13,857 nucleotides of DNA from Candidatus Equihabitans merdae (GCA_018065025.1 JAGHUB010000245.1:1-13857); one strand, 5' to 3'. Counted from the stretch's first letter, positions 1 to 7,256 are shown. Numbers and translations: made by a program. Notes: generated from the letters alone by a model not told the origin.

Positions 1-46
1 CGGAAGATGCACCTGTAACAACAATGGATTTACCTTCTAATTTCAC
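1..46 (-). CDS. Short-chain dehydrogenase/reductase (SDR), N-terminal fragment, runs off the left edge
   Basis: Only the first 15 codons are in the window. Read on the minus strand, AGGAGG (60-55) sits 8 nt before a GTG start (46-44). The peptide MKLEGKSIVVTGASS follows, and the next base begins a G codon. A short beta-strand leading into TGASS(G) is the cofactor-binding motif (TGxxxGxG) at the N-terminus of classical SDR enzymes, which bind NAD(P)H in a Rossmann fold. The excellent ribosome site and the motif at exactly the right distance from the start support a real gene despite its shortness. The substrate cannot be guessed. The gene is divergent from a TetR regulator and shares its intergenic region, so regulation by that protein is a reasonable inference. 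Confidence 0.8.
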   Translation of the reverse strand, partial: MKLEGKSIVVTGASS

Positions 47-88
47 AAAAATGTCCTCCTGGAAAGAAATAATTATCTGTTGCTTCTC

Positions 89-116
89 ATTTTATAGATT
101 GTTAAACTGTTATCAA
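89..116 (-). promoter_or_regulatory. Candidate SigA promoter of the SDR gene
   Basis: On the minus strand, TTGATA (116-111, -35) and TAAAAT (94-89, -10) are separated by 16 nt. Each matches the consensus at five of six positions. The predicted start near position 82 gives a leader of about 35 nt before the GTG at 46. The -35 lies inside the imperfect palindrome at 99-116. Confidence 0.55.
99..116. promoter_or_regulatory. Imperfect 18-bp palindrome, possible operator
   Basis: The sequence has dyad form TTGnTAA-n4-TTAnCAA, with 12 of 18 positions symmetric. It covers the putative -35 box of the SDR promoter, where a bound repressor would block that gene. It is weaker than the palindrome at 123-144 and could be chance in AT-rich DNA. 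Confidence 0.35.
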
Positions 117-122
117 CCAACA

Positions 123-144
123 TTTTCCATCATTTGTTGGAAAA
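123..144. promoter_or_regulatory. 22-bp palindrome, likely operator of the TetR-family regulator
   Basis: The arms TTTTCCA (123-129) and TGGAAAA (138-144) are perfect inverted repeats, and CA and TG in the centre (131-132, 135-136) are also symmetric. Overall 18 of 22 positions match their reverse complement. TetR-family dimers typically bind such palindromes between their own gene and a divergent target. The site ends 16 nt before the ATG of the regulator, so binding would block its transcription (autorepression). It would overlap the coding sequence if the upstream TTG at 134 were the start, which favours the ATG at 161. Confidence 0.6.
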
Positions 145-160
145 GTCACCAGGAGCGTCT

Positions 161-703
161 ATGGATACCAGAAGAAAAGAAACAGACAAGAAGATCAAGG
201 CAGCTTTCATTGCTCTGATGGAAACTCAGCCCCCCTCAAAAATCACAGCTCAGGAGCTCTGTTCGAAAGCTAACATCAATCGTTCAACTTTCTACGACCA
301 TTACCCTTATATGGATGCCCTGATCCGGGATATCATTCATGACCAGGTGATGGCCATATGTATGGATGAAGCCACCAATAAAGCATACTCCCAAGAACCT
401 GTCTCCTCTATTCCTCGCCAGGTTATTCGTTCTTATATTCACCACTTTCGCAGCAACCGAGTCTTGAACACCTTCCTGACCGTAGAAAACTCGCAGAACT
501 ATGCCCATATATTTGTTGATGAACAAATCAACTTGCTGCTGGATAATGTGGGTTACAGTCATGAAAAATACTATCGTGTCTATTTTCAAAACGTAGCTGC
601 CACAGCTACCATCACTCGCTGGTTAATGGATAAAGAACCCATTTCAGAAGATGCCTTGATTGACATTATTGCCAACTATTCAGCAGCAATGTATATGACA
701 TAA
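161..703 (+). CDS. TetR/AcrR-family transcriptional regulator
   Basis: A protein of 180 residues, typical for TetR repressors. The start chosen is ATG 161, preceded by AGGAG (151-155) with a 5-nt spacer. An in-frame TTG at 134 is possible but lies inside the 22-bp palindrome. The N-terminal domain (about residues 8-55) carries the family helix-turn-helix: ITAQELCSKANINRSTFYDH is followed by YPYMDAL, matching the usual FYxHFxxKxxL pattern. The remaining 120 residues are the helical ligand-binding and dimerisation domain, which shows no recognisable ligand signature. The gene is divergent from an SDR dehydrogenase and followed by a molybdenum hydroxylase operon on the same strand. The divergent SDR is the most likely target. 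Control of the hydroxylase operon is possible, but its leader palindrome (810-825) has a different core. The effector is unknown. Confidence 0.9.
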   Translation: MDTRRKETDKKIKAAFIALMETQPPSKITAQELCSKANINRSTFYDHYPYMDALIRDIIHDQVMAICMDEATNKAYSQEPVSSIPRQVIRSYIHHFRSNRVLNTFLTVENSQNYAHIFVDEQINLLLDNVGYSHEKYYRVYFQNVAATATITRWLMDKEPISEDALIDIIANYSAAMYMT

Positions 704-764
704 TCGGGTTGCATACTAGCAAGTCCACACATTGGTTCAGTACCGACTTACATTTTTTTAACAC

Positions 765-793
765 ATGACTAATTCCTTTTTGAATCCTATAAT
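765..793 (+). promoter_or_regulatory. Candidate SigA promoter of the molybdenum hydroxylase operon
   Basis: A perfect TATAAT (788-793) is preceded at 17 nt by ATGACT (765-770), which matches TTGACA at four of six positions. The predicted start is near 800, giving a leader of about 43 nt that contains the palindrome at 810-825 and the ribosome site AAGGAG at 831-836. Confidence 0.65.
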
Positions 794-809
794 TAAGATA
801 TATCTGTTA

Positions 810-825
810 TTTGAATGCATTCAAA
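810..825. promoter_or_regulatory. Perfect 16-bp palindrome in the hydroxylase operon leader, candidate operator
   Basis: TTTGAATGCATTCAAA is its own exact reverse complement. It lies just downstream of the predicted transcription start and upstream of the Shine-Dalgarno site, a classic roadblock-repressor position. It has no loop, so it fits a DNA site for a dimeric protein better than an RNA hairpin. The cognate regulator is not evident. Confidence 0.55.
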
Positions 826-842
826 AAAAAAAGGAGTCTCTT

Positions 843-1316
843 ATGGCAGTTATTAATATTAATCTAAACGGAGAGGACGTCTCCTGCCATGTTGAAAATA
901 CCACCCGCCTGGTGGACCTGCTGCGGGACCAGTTCAACCTCTGCGGCACTAAAGAAGGCTGCGGACAGGGCGAATGCGGTGCCTGCACCATCCTGATGGA
1001 TGATGAAGCTGTACATGCCTGTCTGGTGCTGGCCATGCAAGCCAATGGCCACCGAATCCTGACCATCGAAGGACTGGCCAAAGAAGGCGAACTGGACGTG
1101 ATTCAGCAGGCCTTCCTGGATGCCGGTGCCATCCAATGTGGTTTCTGCACTCCCGGCATGGTTATGTCTGCCAAGGGATTGCTGATCAAGAATCCCACTC
1201 CCACTGAAGAAGAAATCAGGGAAGCTTTGGAGGGAAATATCTGCCGCTGCACCGGCTACGTTAAGATCGTGGAAGCCGTAAAATTAGCAGCAGAAAGGAT
1301 GGCCGCATCATGTTAA
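843..1316 (+). CDS. Xanthine-dehydrogenase-family enzyme, [2Fe-2S] iron-sulfur subunit (XdhC/CoxS type)
   Basis: The 157-residue small subunit carries electrons from the molybdenum site to FAD. The start is ATG 843, with AAGGAG 6 nt upstream. The open frame could extend upstream to 765, but that part has no family resemblance and overlaps the promoter. A plant-ferredoxin-type cluster uses C40, C45, C48 and C60 (CGTKEGCGQGECGAC region). A second, helical-domain cluster uses C99-x2-C102 and C134-x-C136 (CGFCTPGM and ICRCTGY). All eight cysteine ligands are present, so both clusters should form. Length and domain order are normal for the family. It is the first gene of a three-gene operon, and its stop overlaps the next start by 7 nt, which suggests translational coupling. 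Confidence 0.96.
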   Translation: MAVININLNGEDVSCHVENTTRLVDLLRDQFNLCGTKEGCGQGECGACTILMDDEAVHACLVLAMQANGHRILTIEGLAKEGELDVIQQAFLDAGAIQCGFCTPGMVMSAKGLLIKNPTPTEEEIREALEGNICRCTGYVKIVEAVKLAAERMAASC

Positions 1317-2134
1317 ATATCAGCAAATACTATCGTGTTAGCTCTCTTGAGGAAGCACTGGACTTATTAAATAAGGAAACCTGGAAGATTCTTGGCGGCG
1401 GCACTGACATCGTGCCTCAGATGAGAGCCGGTGCCCACAAGGATGCTGCCCTTATGGACATCCAGCTTCTTAAGAATGAGCTGGGTTCCGTGGAAATGCG
1501 TGACGGCGATCTGGTCATCGGTGCCCTTTGCACCCACGAGGAGCTTCGCCATAACGACCTGGTGAAAGAATATATGCCCACTCTGGCTGATGCCTGCGCC
1601 CATGTAGGATCTCCCCAAATCCGTAAACGTGGCACCATCGCCGGCAATGTCATCAACGCTTCTCCCGCCGGTGACACCATTCCTTCACTGGTAGCTGCCG
1701 GTGCTTCAGCACGTTTCCTCTCCGTCAATGGAGAACGTCTGGTTCCGGTTGAAGACATCGCTACCCGTCCCGGCCGCACCGTCAAAGAAGATAATGAACT
1801 GCTGACTGAGTTCATCATTCCCTTAGAGGGCAAAGCCTGGAAAGGCACCTACGACAAAGTTGGTGTCAGAAATGCTCTGCAGATCTCTATCGCTGACTGC
1901 GCTGTCATCTCCCACCCCGACTTTGGTGTCCGTATCGCCTGCGGTTCCGTAGGTCCCACTGTCAAACGTGCCCTTCAAAGCGAAGCATTATTTGCTAAAG
2001 AAGGCATGACAAGAGAGGACTTCGCCTCTGCCATGGCTGAAGACATTTGCCCCATCGACGATGTTCGCGCCTCCGCTGCCTATCGTCGCGAGGTGCTGAC
2101 CAACCTTATTTATCTGCATTATCAGGAAAGGTGA
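1310..2134 (+). CDS. Xanthine-dehydrogenase-family enzyme, FAD-binding subunit (XdhB/CoxM type)
   Basis: A 274-residue middle subunit that binds FAD and passes electrons to NAD+ or another acceptor. Two pyrophosphate-binding loops are visible: ILGGGTDIVP (27-36) and GSPQIRKRGTIAGNV (100-114), followed by NASPAGDT (116-123), which is characteristic of the vanillyl-alcohol-oxidase-type FAD fold of this family. The C-terminal third corresponds to the CO-dehydrogenase flavoprotein C-terminal domain. The extra 4Fe-4S cysteine insertion known from the 4-hydroxybenzoyl-CoA reductase beta subunit is absent. ATG 1310 overlaps the end of the upstream gene, and the molybdenum subunit starts 9 nt after its stop. 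Confidence 0.95.
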   Translation: MLNISKYYRVSSLEEALDLLNKETWKILGGGTDIVPQMRAGAHKDAALMDIQLLKNELGSVEMRDGDLVIGALCTHEELRHNDLVKEYMPTLADACAHVGSPQIRKRGTIAGNVINASPAGDTIPSLVAAGASARFLSVNGERLVPVEDIATRPGRTVKEDNELLTEFIIPLEGKAWKGTYDKVGVRNALQISIADCAVISHPDFGVRIACGSVGPTVKRALQSEALFAKEGMTREDFASAMAEDICPIDDVRASAAYRREVLTNLIYLHYQER

Positions 2135-2143
2135 GGTAGTAAG

Positions 2144-4411
2144 ATGAGTGAACTTCGTTATGTTGGCCGCAAAATCGTACGAGATGACGGCCTGACTAAA
2201 GTAACCGGTCAACTGACTTATCCCAGTGATCTTAAGATCGACGATATGTATCACGGCGCTCTGGTCTTCGCCTCTGTGCCACATGCCCTAATCAATGACA
2301 TTAATGTGGAAGAAGCTCTGAAAAAGCCCGGTGTCATTGATGTTATCACATGGAAAGATGTCCCCGGCATTAATGGTTTCGGCATCTGTGGTCCGGAACA
2401 GCCGGTCTACTGTAAAGAAAAAGTCCGCTATCTTGGCGATGTGGTGGCTATGGTTGTGGCCAAGACAGAAAGACAGGCCCGCTCTGCCGTCTCCAAGGTT
2501 CATGTGGATTACACTGTCCTTGAAACCGTCAGCGATTCTGTGAAAGCCATGACAGATTCTTCCACAGAACGCATCCCCCTGCCCGGCACAGAGACAGCCG
2601 GCCACAACAAGATCTCCCGTGTAGACTATTCTGTAGGAAATGTTGAGAAGATCTTCAATGACCCTGATGTGATCGTGGCGGAAAATGACTACAAGACCCC
2701 TTATGAAGAGCATGTCTATCTGGAGACAGATATCGCTGTAGCCACCGTTAATGAAAATGGTCAGTTGGAGCTTTGGGGCTCTCTGCAGTATCCCCACCTG
2801 GATCGCACTGAAATTGCTCACGTCATGGACCTGCCGGAAGGCCAGGTGATCATTCACGCCGGTTATCAGGGCGGTGGTTTCGGCAGTAAGCACGATATGA
2901 CTATCCAGCCTGCCGCAGCTGTAGCTGCCTGGAAACTGAAACACGCCGTTCGCGTTCATATGAATCGTGAAGAATCCTTCCTTACCAGCGCTAAGCGTGT
3001 ACCCTATCAGTTCCACGTCAAAACCGCTGCCGATAAAGAAGGTCACCTGCTGGCTCATGAAGTAGTATTTACTGCTGACGGCGGCCCCTTCGTGGCTGCC
3101 AACCCGGCTATTTTCTGCTTCACTATTGAGCACTCAGCCGGTGTCTATCGCTTCCCCAATGTTCATATTGAAGGGGATATCGCTTACACCAATAATGCCC
3201 ACTGCGGTGCTTTCCGCGGTTTTGGCTGTAACCAGATCTGCTATGCTCTGGAATCTCAGATGGATGAGCTGGCTGCAAAGCTTGGCATGGATTCTCTGGA
3301 CTTCCGTGAAATGAACCAGATCCGCACCGGTCAGCCCCTGTCCATGACTCACCGCTTCGGTGGCAGTGATGGTCTGGCTGTCAGTTATGACGTGGTGCGC
3401 AACACTAACCTCTACAAGAATAAAGAAGCCTTCAAGGCAGCTGCTGCCAAACCTTATCTTAAACGCGGTATTGGCTTCGGCTGGGCTTTGCAGGGTGTAG
3501 GCATGGGCAACTTCTGTCCCGACTACTGTATCGTGGATGTTAAGCTCCATGAAGACGGACATTTCTCTGTCAGCACCGGTGCTGTAGAAATGGGTCAGGG
3601 TGTAGTTACCACCTGTCATATTCTGGCAGCCGAGAAGGCCCAGGTCTCCTATGATCAGATCCAAGTGCTGGTAGGTGACACGGATACCACCCCTGATGCC
3701 GGCGGCACGGTTGCTTCCCGCAGTACCCTGACAGCAGGTAATGCCATGTGGATAGCCTTCGACACCATGCAGGACTATGCTGCTGAAGAATTGAAGAAAT
3801 CTTATCGTCATGTGGCACTGGACTTCGATGGTTATCTTTGCGATGGCCGCCTGGTCACCTGGGCAGAAATCTACAAGCTGCTGCCTCCGGAGAAGCACAC
3901 TGTTCAGGGCAAGTATCATGTTCCTGAAACAAACAAGCACCTGCCCTTCGGCGTCCACTATATCTATGGCTACTGTGCTCATATCGTAGGTGTCGAAGTC
4001 AATACTCTGACAGGTCAGACTCAGGTCATCGAAAGCGAGATCCTGCCGGCAGTCGGTACTGTGGTCAACCGTCTGGGCTATGAAGGCCAGGCTGAAGGCG
4101 GCACTTCCATGGCTCTTGGCTATGCCCTTATGGAAGACTTCCGTATGGATCAGGAAAGCCGTGTCCTGACCAAGAATCTCCAGACCTACATGGTCCCCAC
4201 CACCAAAGACATGCCTCGTGTCTGCAAGGTCACTCCCATCGAAACCATCGAACGTGAAGGCCCCTACGGCGCCGGCGGCATGGGTGAAGTGGTCTGCATC
4301 CCCGGCACCCCCGCCATCACCAATGCTATCCGTGATGCCATCGGCATGACCGTCCGGGAACTGCCCGCCAGCCCTGAAAAGGTCCTGATGTGGCTGAGGG
4401 AGAACGCATAA
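2144..4411 (+). CDS. Xanthine-dehydrogenase-family enzyme, molybdopterin-binding catalytic subunit (XdhA/CoxL type)
   Basis: A 755-residue catalytic subunit that hydroxylates its substrate with water-derived oxygen at a molybdenum-pterin centre in the cytoplasm. Visible family motifs are Q242-GGGFGSK-H250 (pterin and Mo contact loop), AFRGFG at 356-361 with R358, EMGQG at 482-486, and GGMGEV with E715, which aligns with the catalytic glutamate (Glu1261 in bovine xanthine oxidase). R358 aligns with the bovine substrate Arg880, which supports a purine-type hydroxylase over CO dehydrogenase; the CoxL cysteine loop is not seen. The position of bovine Glu802 is H250 here, so substrate orientation may differ. 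Xanthine, hypoxanthine or another N-heterocycle are possible substrates. No maturation gene (XdhC-chaperone, mocA or selenium-insertion type) lies in the window. The ribosome site is GGTGAGG, about 7 nt before ATG 2144. Confidence 0.95.
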   Translation: MSELRYVGRKIVRDDGLTKVTGQLTYPSDLKIDDMYHGALVFASVPHALINDINVEEALKKPGVIDVITWKDVPGINGFGICGPEQPVYCKEKVRYLGDVVAMVVAKTERQARSAVSKVHVDYTVLETVSDSVKAMTDSSTERIPLPGTETAGHNKISRVDYSVGNVEKIFNDPDVIVAENDYKTPYEEHVYLETDIAVATVNENGQLELWGSLQYPHLDRTEIAHVMDLPEGQVIIHAGYQGGGFGSKHDMTIQPAAAVAAWKLKHAVRVHMNREESFLTSAKRVPYQFHVKTAADKEGHLLAHEVVFTADGGPFVAANPAIFCFTIEHSAGVYRFPNVHIEGDIAYTNNAHCGAFRGFGCNQICYALESQMDELAAKLGMDSLDFREMNQIRTGQPLSMTHRFGGSDGLAVSYDVVRNTNLYKNKEAFKAAAAKPYLKRGIGFGWALQGVGMGNFCPDYCIVDVKLHEDGHFSVSTGAVEMGQGVVTTCHILAAEKAQVSYDQIQVLVGDTDTTPDAGGTVASRSTLTAGNAMWIAFDTMQDYAAEELKKSYRHVALDFDGYLCDGRLVTWAEIYKLLPPEKHTVQGKYHVPETNKHLPFGVHYIYGYCAHIVGVEVNTLTGQTQVIESEILPAVGTVVNRLGYEGQAEGGTSMALGYALMEDFRMDQESRVLTKNLQTYMVPTTKDMPRVCKVTPIETIEREGPYGAGGMGEVVCIPGTPAITNAIRDAIGMTVRELPASPEKVLMWLRENA

Positions 4412-4418
4412 AGACGGG

Positions 4419-4710
4419 GTGTTTACAGAGCGTGGATCAAACATGCTTCCTCTACCCTCCGTAGCCGATACAATGCAGAGGGTGTTTGCAGAGAGGGACC
4501 CAAACATGCCTTCTCTACCCTCCATGGCCGATACAAGCCAGGGGATGTTTGCAGAGAGGGATCCAAACATGCTTCCTCTACCCTCCATGGCCGATACAAG
4601 CCAGGGGATGTTTACAGAGAGAACCAAAAACAAGCCCCTCTACCCTCTCAGCCTGATGCAAAGCAAGAGGTGTTTGCAGAGGAGGGCCCAAACATGCTTC
4701 CTCTACCCTC
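4419..4710. repeat. Tandem array of 63-bp units (about 4.6 copies) between convergent operons
   Basis: Units begin at 4419, 4482, 4545, 4608 and 4670. The spacings are 63, 63, 63 and 62 bp, and the fifth copy stops after 41 bp. Units 2 and 3 are nearly identical, while units 1 and 4 are more diverged. TGTTTRCAGAG near the unit start and CTCTACCCTC in its middle are present in all five. Units 1, 2, 3 and 5 also keep CAAACATGC. Because 63 is a multiple of three, open frames with 21-residue repeats appear on both strands. However, unit 4 has a 1-bp deletion that would shift any frame, and no ribosome site precedes the GTG at 4419. I therefore treat the array as non-coding. It starts 8 bp after the hydroxylase stop and ends 15 bp before a bidirectional terminator. 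No transposase or recognised repeat family was seen. Confidence 0.85.
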
Positions 4711-4725
4711 AGGTCAAAGAGAAAA

Positions 4726-4766
4726 AGGTCGTGAAACGTATTAGGTTTCACGACCTCTTCTTTTTT
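4726..4766. terminator. Bidirectional intrinsic terminator between convergent operons
   Basis: A perfect 12-bp stem, AGGTCGTGAAAC (4726-4737) with GTTTCACGACCT (4745-4756), closes a 7-nt loop. On the plus strand it is followed by CTTCTTTTTT, and on the minus strand by TTTTTCTCTTT. It therefore ends the hydroxylase operon plus the repeat array in one direction and the GH13 operon in the other. The GH13 stop codon (4767-4765) lies within the plus-strand T tract. Confidence 0.92.
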
Positions 4767-6180
4767 AAATCATAAACACTCTCACGGTGTGTCCGGGGAT
4801 TGCCACATGAATGCGGCCATCCAGGATTTCTCCATCCAGATCGCAAGCTTGGCTATCACCGGCATCTTGGCAAACATCCTTCTTCAAGACATCTTCCAGC
4901 TTGGCATTGCCGCGGCACAGGGGGCAATTGAACCACATCTCAGCGGGGTTGGGATCATTATTGGCTGCCACCACCACGGCGTGGTCGTCCAGGATACGAG
5001 CGTATGCGTACTGGCGATTGGTCAGCAGCAGTTCCTGATAACGGCCATAGGTCAGAGCCAGATCCTCTTTCTTAAGGGCGGCAAGCTTGCTGATGAATTC
5101 TGCCAGACCCGGAACAGGAGGATTAGCCTCCATCTCAGACAGAATCAGGCGAGGACGCATGGGACTGTCATCGGGACCATTCTTGCGGCCTTCGATGCCC
5201 CACTCACTACCGTAATAGATAGCCGGAATGCCGGGCAGTGTGAAGAGCAAAGTCCAGACCAGGGGCAGATGAGCCTTCTCATTAAGCTTGCTGGCCAGAC
5301 GATCCACGTCATGGTTATCAACGAAAGTATACAGGTGCATGCCCTTATAGATACCACCATTGGCATCAAACTGACGACGGATACTGTGGGCGATTTCGAA
5401 ATAATTATGATCGTTATGGCCTGAGAACAAGCCTTTATGAAGCTCATAGTTAGTTGAGGAATCCAGCAGACCACCGTTGATCCAACGGGCATAGTCACCA
5501 TGGATCAGCTCACCCATCATCCAGAAGTCTTCCTTCTCATAACGGGCTACACTGCAGATATCTCGCAGGAAATTAAAGTCCAGACAGTCTGCACTATCCA
5601 GTCGAATACCATCAATATCAAACTCATGGATCCAGAAACGAATGACACTGAAAATATACTGACGAACATCTTCATTCCACTGATTCAGAGCCGGCAGATC
5701 ATGAATGTTATGCCAGGCCTGATACCAGAAGCCATCGTTGAAACAGGTATTACCCTCGAAACTCACATCACGATACCAGTAGCGATACGGTGAATTCTCA
5801 CGATTGACTCTCAGATCTTCGAAGGCAAAGACGCCACGACCGGTGTGGTTAAAGACACCATCTACCACCACCTTAATGCCGGCGGCATGAGCACGCTTAA
5901 CGAACTCAATAAAGTCCTCATTGGTACCCAGACGGCTGTCCACTTTCTTGTAATCAATGGTGTCATAGCCATGAGTGCCGGACTCAAATAAGGGACCGAT
6001 ATAGATGGCTGTACAACCAAGTTCAGCAATATGGGGAATCCAGTCAAAGAGCTCTTCAAAGCGATGAGGCTTGGCCAGTTCTTCAGCTGACTTACCTAAG
6101 CAATCATTATTAAAGGGGGCCCCTGTCAGACCAAGGGGATAAATATGATAAAAGACTGCCTGTTCATACCATTTAGCCAT
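4765..6180 (-). CDS. GH13 alpha-amylase-family glycoside hydrolase, cytoplasmic
   Basis: A 471-residue enzyme that hydrolyses alpha-1,4 (possibly also alpha-1,6) glucosidic bonds. Using numbering from the chosen start, the four conserved GH13 regions are visible: DGVFNH (107-112), GIRLDSAD with nucleophile D195 (191-198), GELIHG with acid/base E224 (223-228), and FVDNHD with transition-state D291 (286-291). All three catalytic acids are present. There is no signal peptide, so it probably acts on imported maltodextrins or stored glycogen, as neopullulanase- or maltodextrin-glucosidase-like enzymes do; the exact specificity is not readable. The start MAKWYEQ (6180) lies 9 nt from AAAGG. The ATG two codons upstream (6186) is too close to that site. 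The start lies inside the 3' end of the CmpB-like gene (8-nt overlap), indicating translational coupling. Confidence 0.93.
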   Translation of the reverse strand: MAKWYEQAVFYHIYPLGLTGAPFNNDCLGKSAEELAKPHRFEELFDWIPHIAELGCTAIYIGPLFESGTHGYDTIDYKKVDSRLGTNEDFIEFVKRAHAAGIKVVVDGVFNHTGRGVFAFEDLRVNRENSPYRYWYRDVSFEGNTCFNDGFWYQAWHNIHDLPALNQWNEDVRQYIFSVIRFWIHEFDIDGIRLDSADCLDFNFLRDICSVARYEKEDFWMMGELIHGDYARWINGGLLDSSTNYELHKGLFSGHNDHNYFEIAHSIRRQFDANGGIYKGMHLYTFVDNHDVDRLASKLNEKAHLPLVWTLLFTLPGIPAIYYGSEWGIEGRKNGPDDSPMRPRLILSEMEANPPVPGLAEFISKLAALKKEDLALTYGRYQELLLTNRQYAYARILDDHAVVVAANNDPNPAEMWFNCPLCRGNAKLEDVLKKDVCQDAGDSQACDLDGEILDGRIHVAIPGHTVRVFMI

Positions 6181-7132
6181 TTTCATTTTCCTTTCGGTTG
6201 ACCAAGCCTGTCACTTTCTTGAGGCCCGGTACTGATTTAAGATTGGGGAATGCATTCAGGATACGGCCGCTGCCGAAGAACTTGCTTGCTGTGAGACGTT
6301 TGACCACTTCCTCACGTTTGATCATAAGCTCAAGATACTTCTCTTCCAGTTCTTCCTTGGCCATGTGAATATACTCTTCACGATGAGTCTGTCTCTCTTC
6401 TTTGCGAATGGCACGTTCAACCTTGGCTTCTGCCAGAGACTTCTCGATACCCTCCTGTGTTTCTTCGAACTTGTCACGAAGTTCAGCCTTACCCAGAGCT
6501 ACCTGGACACGAGTCTCGTCCATCTTCTGGTCCACAGACATGGTCTTGTCGCCGATCTTCTGAGTCAGGCTGTCACTGACACGACGCATAGCGGCGGCCA
6601 TCTGTTCCAGACGTTCGAATTCCTTCTTCATCTTCATGACAGTCATGGTTGTGGCTACCATATCCACCACATAAACAGCGTAGAGACCAATCATGAGAAT
6701 GATGCCGATACCTGTGGGAATCAGATAAACAAATGTATAAACCAGAGGATGAGCAATATCCATGACAAGCACGGTACCGATACCCCAGAAAATAGTAAAT
6801 CTGGCGCAAATATAGCCACCCAGATTCAAGGGTTCCTTGGTGTAATCCCACCAACGCATATGGAAGAAATGGAACAAGGCCCAGCCACCGATCAACTCGA
6901 TGACGGTGGACAAAATCATACCACCGATAAATACCAGCAAGGTGTTGTCTTCATAGGGACCTACTGTGAAAATAATGGCCAGCATACCGAAGCCATAGAT
7001 GGGACAAACCGGGCCATTCAGATAACCACGGTTAACGATGATACCCTGTTTTAGAACGTGGTAAATAACTTCCACGGCCCACCCCAGGAAGGAATAGATC
7101 AAGAAATAAGCTGCGATCAGATATAAATTCAT
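6173..7132 (-). CDS. CmpB-like multi-spanning membrane protein (putative ABC-transporter type IV family) with a long coiled-coil tail
   Basis: A 319-residue protein. The start MNLYLIAAYF is chosen at 7132 because GGGAG lies 6 nt upstream; an upstream ATG at 7165 has no ribosome site. Residues 1-160 hold about five hydrophobic segments (roughly 4-22, 43-57, 65-90, 105-125, 128-160). The family-typical pattern FLGWAVEVIYH, then NRGYLNGPVCPIYGFG, then STVIELIGG, matches the CmpB/DUF family named as a putative ABC permease. Residues 160-275 are highly charged and helical, consistent with a cytoplasmic coiled coil, and the C-terminus is short and basic. No ATPase or binding protein lies nearby, so a transporter role is unproven and the family name is not functional evidence. 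It is the first gene of the operon with the GH13 enzyme, which it overlaps. Confidence 0.85.
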   Translation of the reverse strand: MNLYLIAAYFLIYSFLGWAVEVIYHVLKQGIIVNRGYLNGPVCPIYGFGMLAIIFTVGPYEDNTLLVFIGGMILSTVIELIGGWALFHFFHMRWWDYTKEPLNLGGYICARFTIFWGIGTVLVMDIAHPLVYTFVYLIPTGIGIILMIGLYAVYVVDMVATTMTVMKMKKEFERLEQMAAAMRRVSDSLTQKIGDKTMSVDQKMDETRVQVALGKAELRDKFEETQEGIEKSLAEAKVERAIRKEERQTHREEYIHMAKEELEEKYLELMIKREEVVKRLTASKFFGSGRILNAFPNLKSVPGLKKVTGLVNRKENENG

Positions 7133-7256
7133 AAGTGTCTCCCAATTAATGTATCTCGCATGCACAATTGTGTCTTTGTGAAATCCTTGATGAATACTGA
7201 TGATTATTGCTGATGACCATCACTCACGTATAACACAGGAAATCACGCGCCTTCTG

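Noticed and set aside
24..218. 64-residue open frame at the left edge, plus strand
   Set aside because: It overlaps the divergent SDR start, the operator palindromes and the TetR start. It has no ribosome site and no motif.
704..764. Possible terminator after the TetR gene (AAGTC at 721-725 with GACTT at 745-749, then T7)
   Set aside because: The stem is only 5 bp with a 19-nt loop and is not GC-rich. It may be chance, so it is not listed as a terminator.
2288..4633. Long open frames antisense to the molybdenum subunit (499 and 281 residues, same frame)
   Set aside because: They lie opposite a well-supported gene in the codon-aligned antisense frame, where stops appear only if the sense strand uses TTA, CTA or TCA. 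Those codons are rare here. There is no ribosome site or recognisable protein motif.
4419..4775. 118-residue open frame through the 63-bp repeats, with 21-residue repeats
   Set aside because: A 63-bp period keeps all frames open without selection. The start is GTG without a ribosome site, and unit 4 has a 1-bp deletion that changes the repeat register. The frame then runs through the terminator hairpin.
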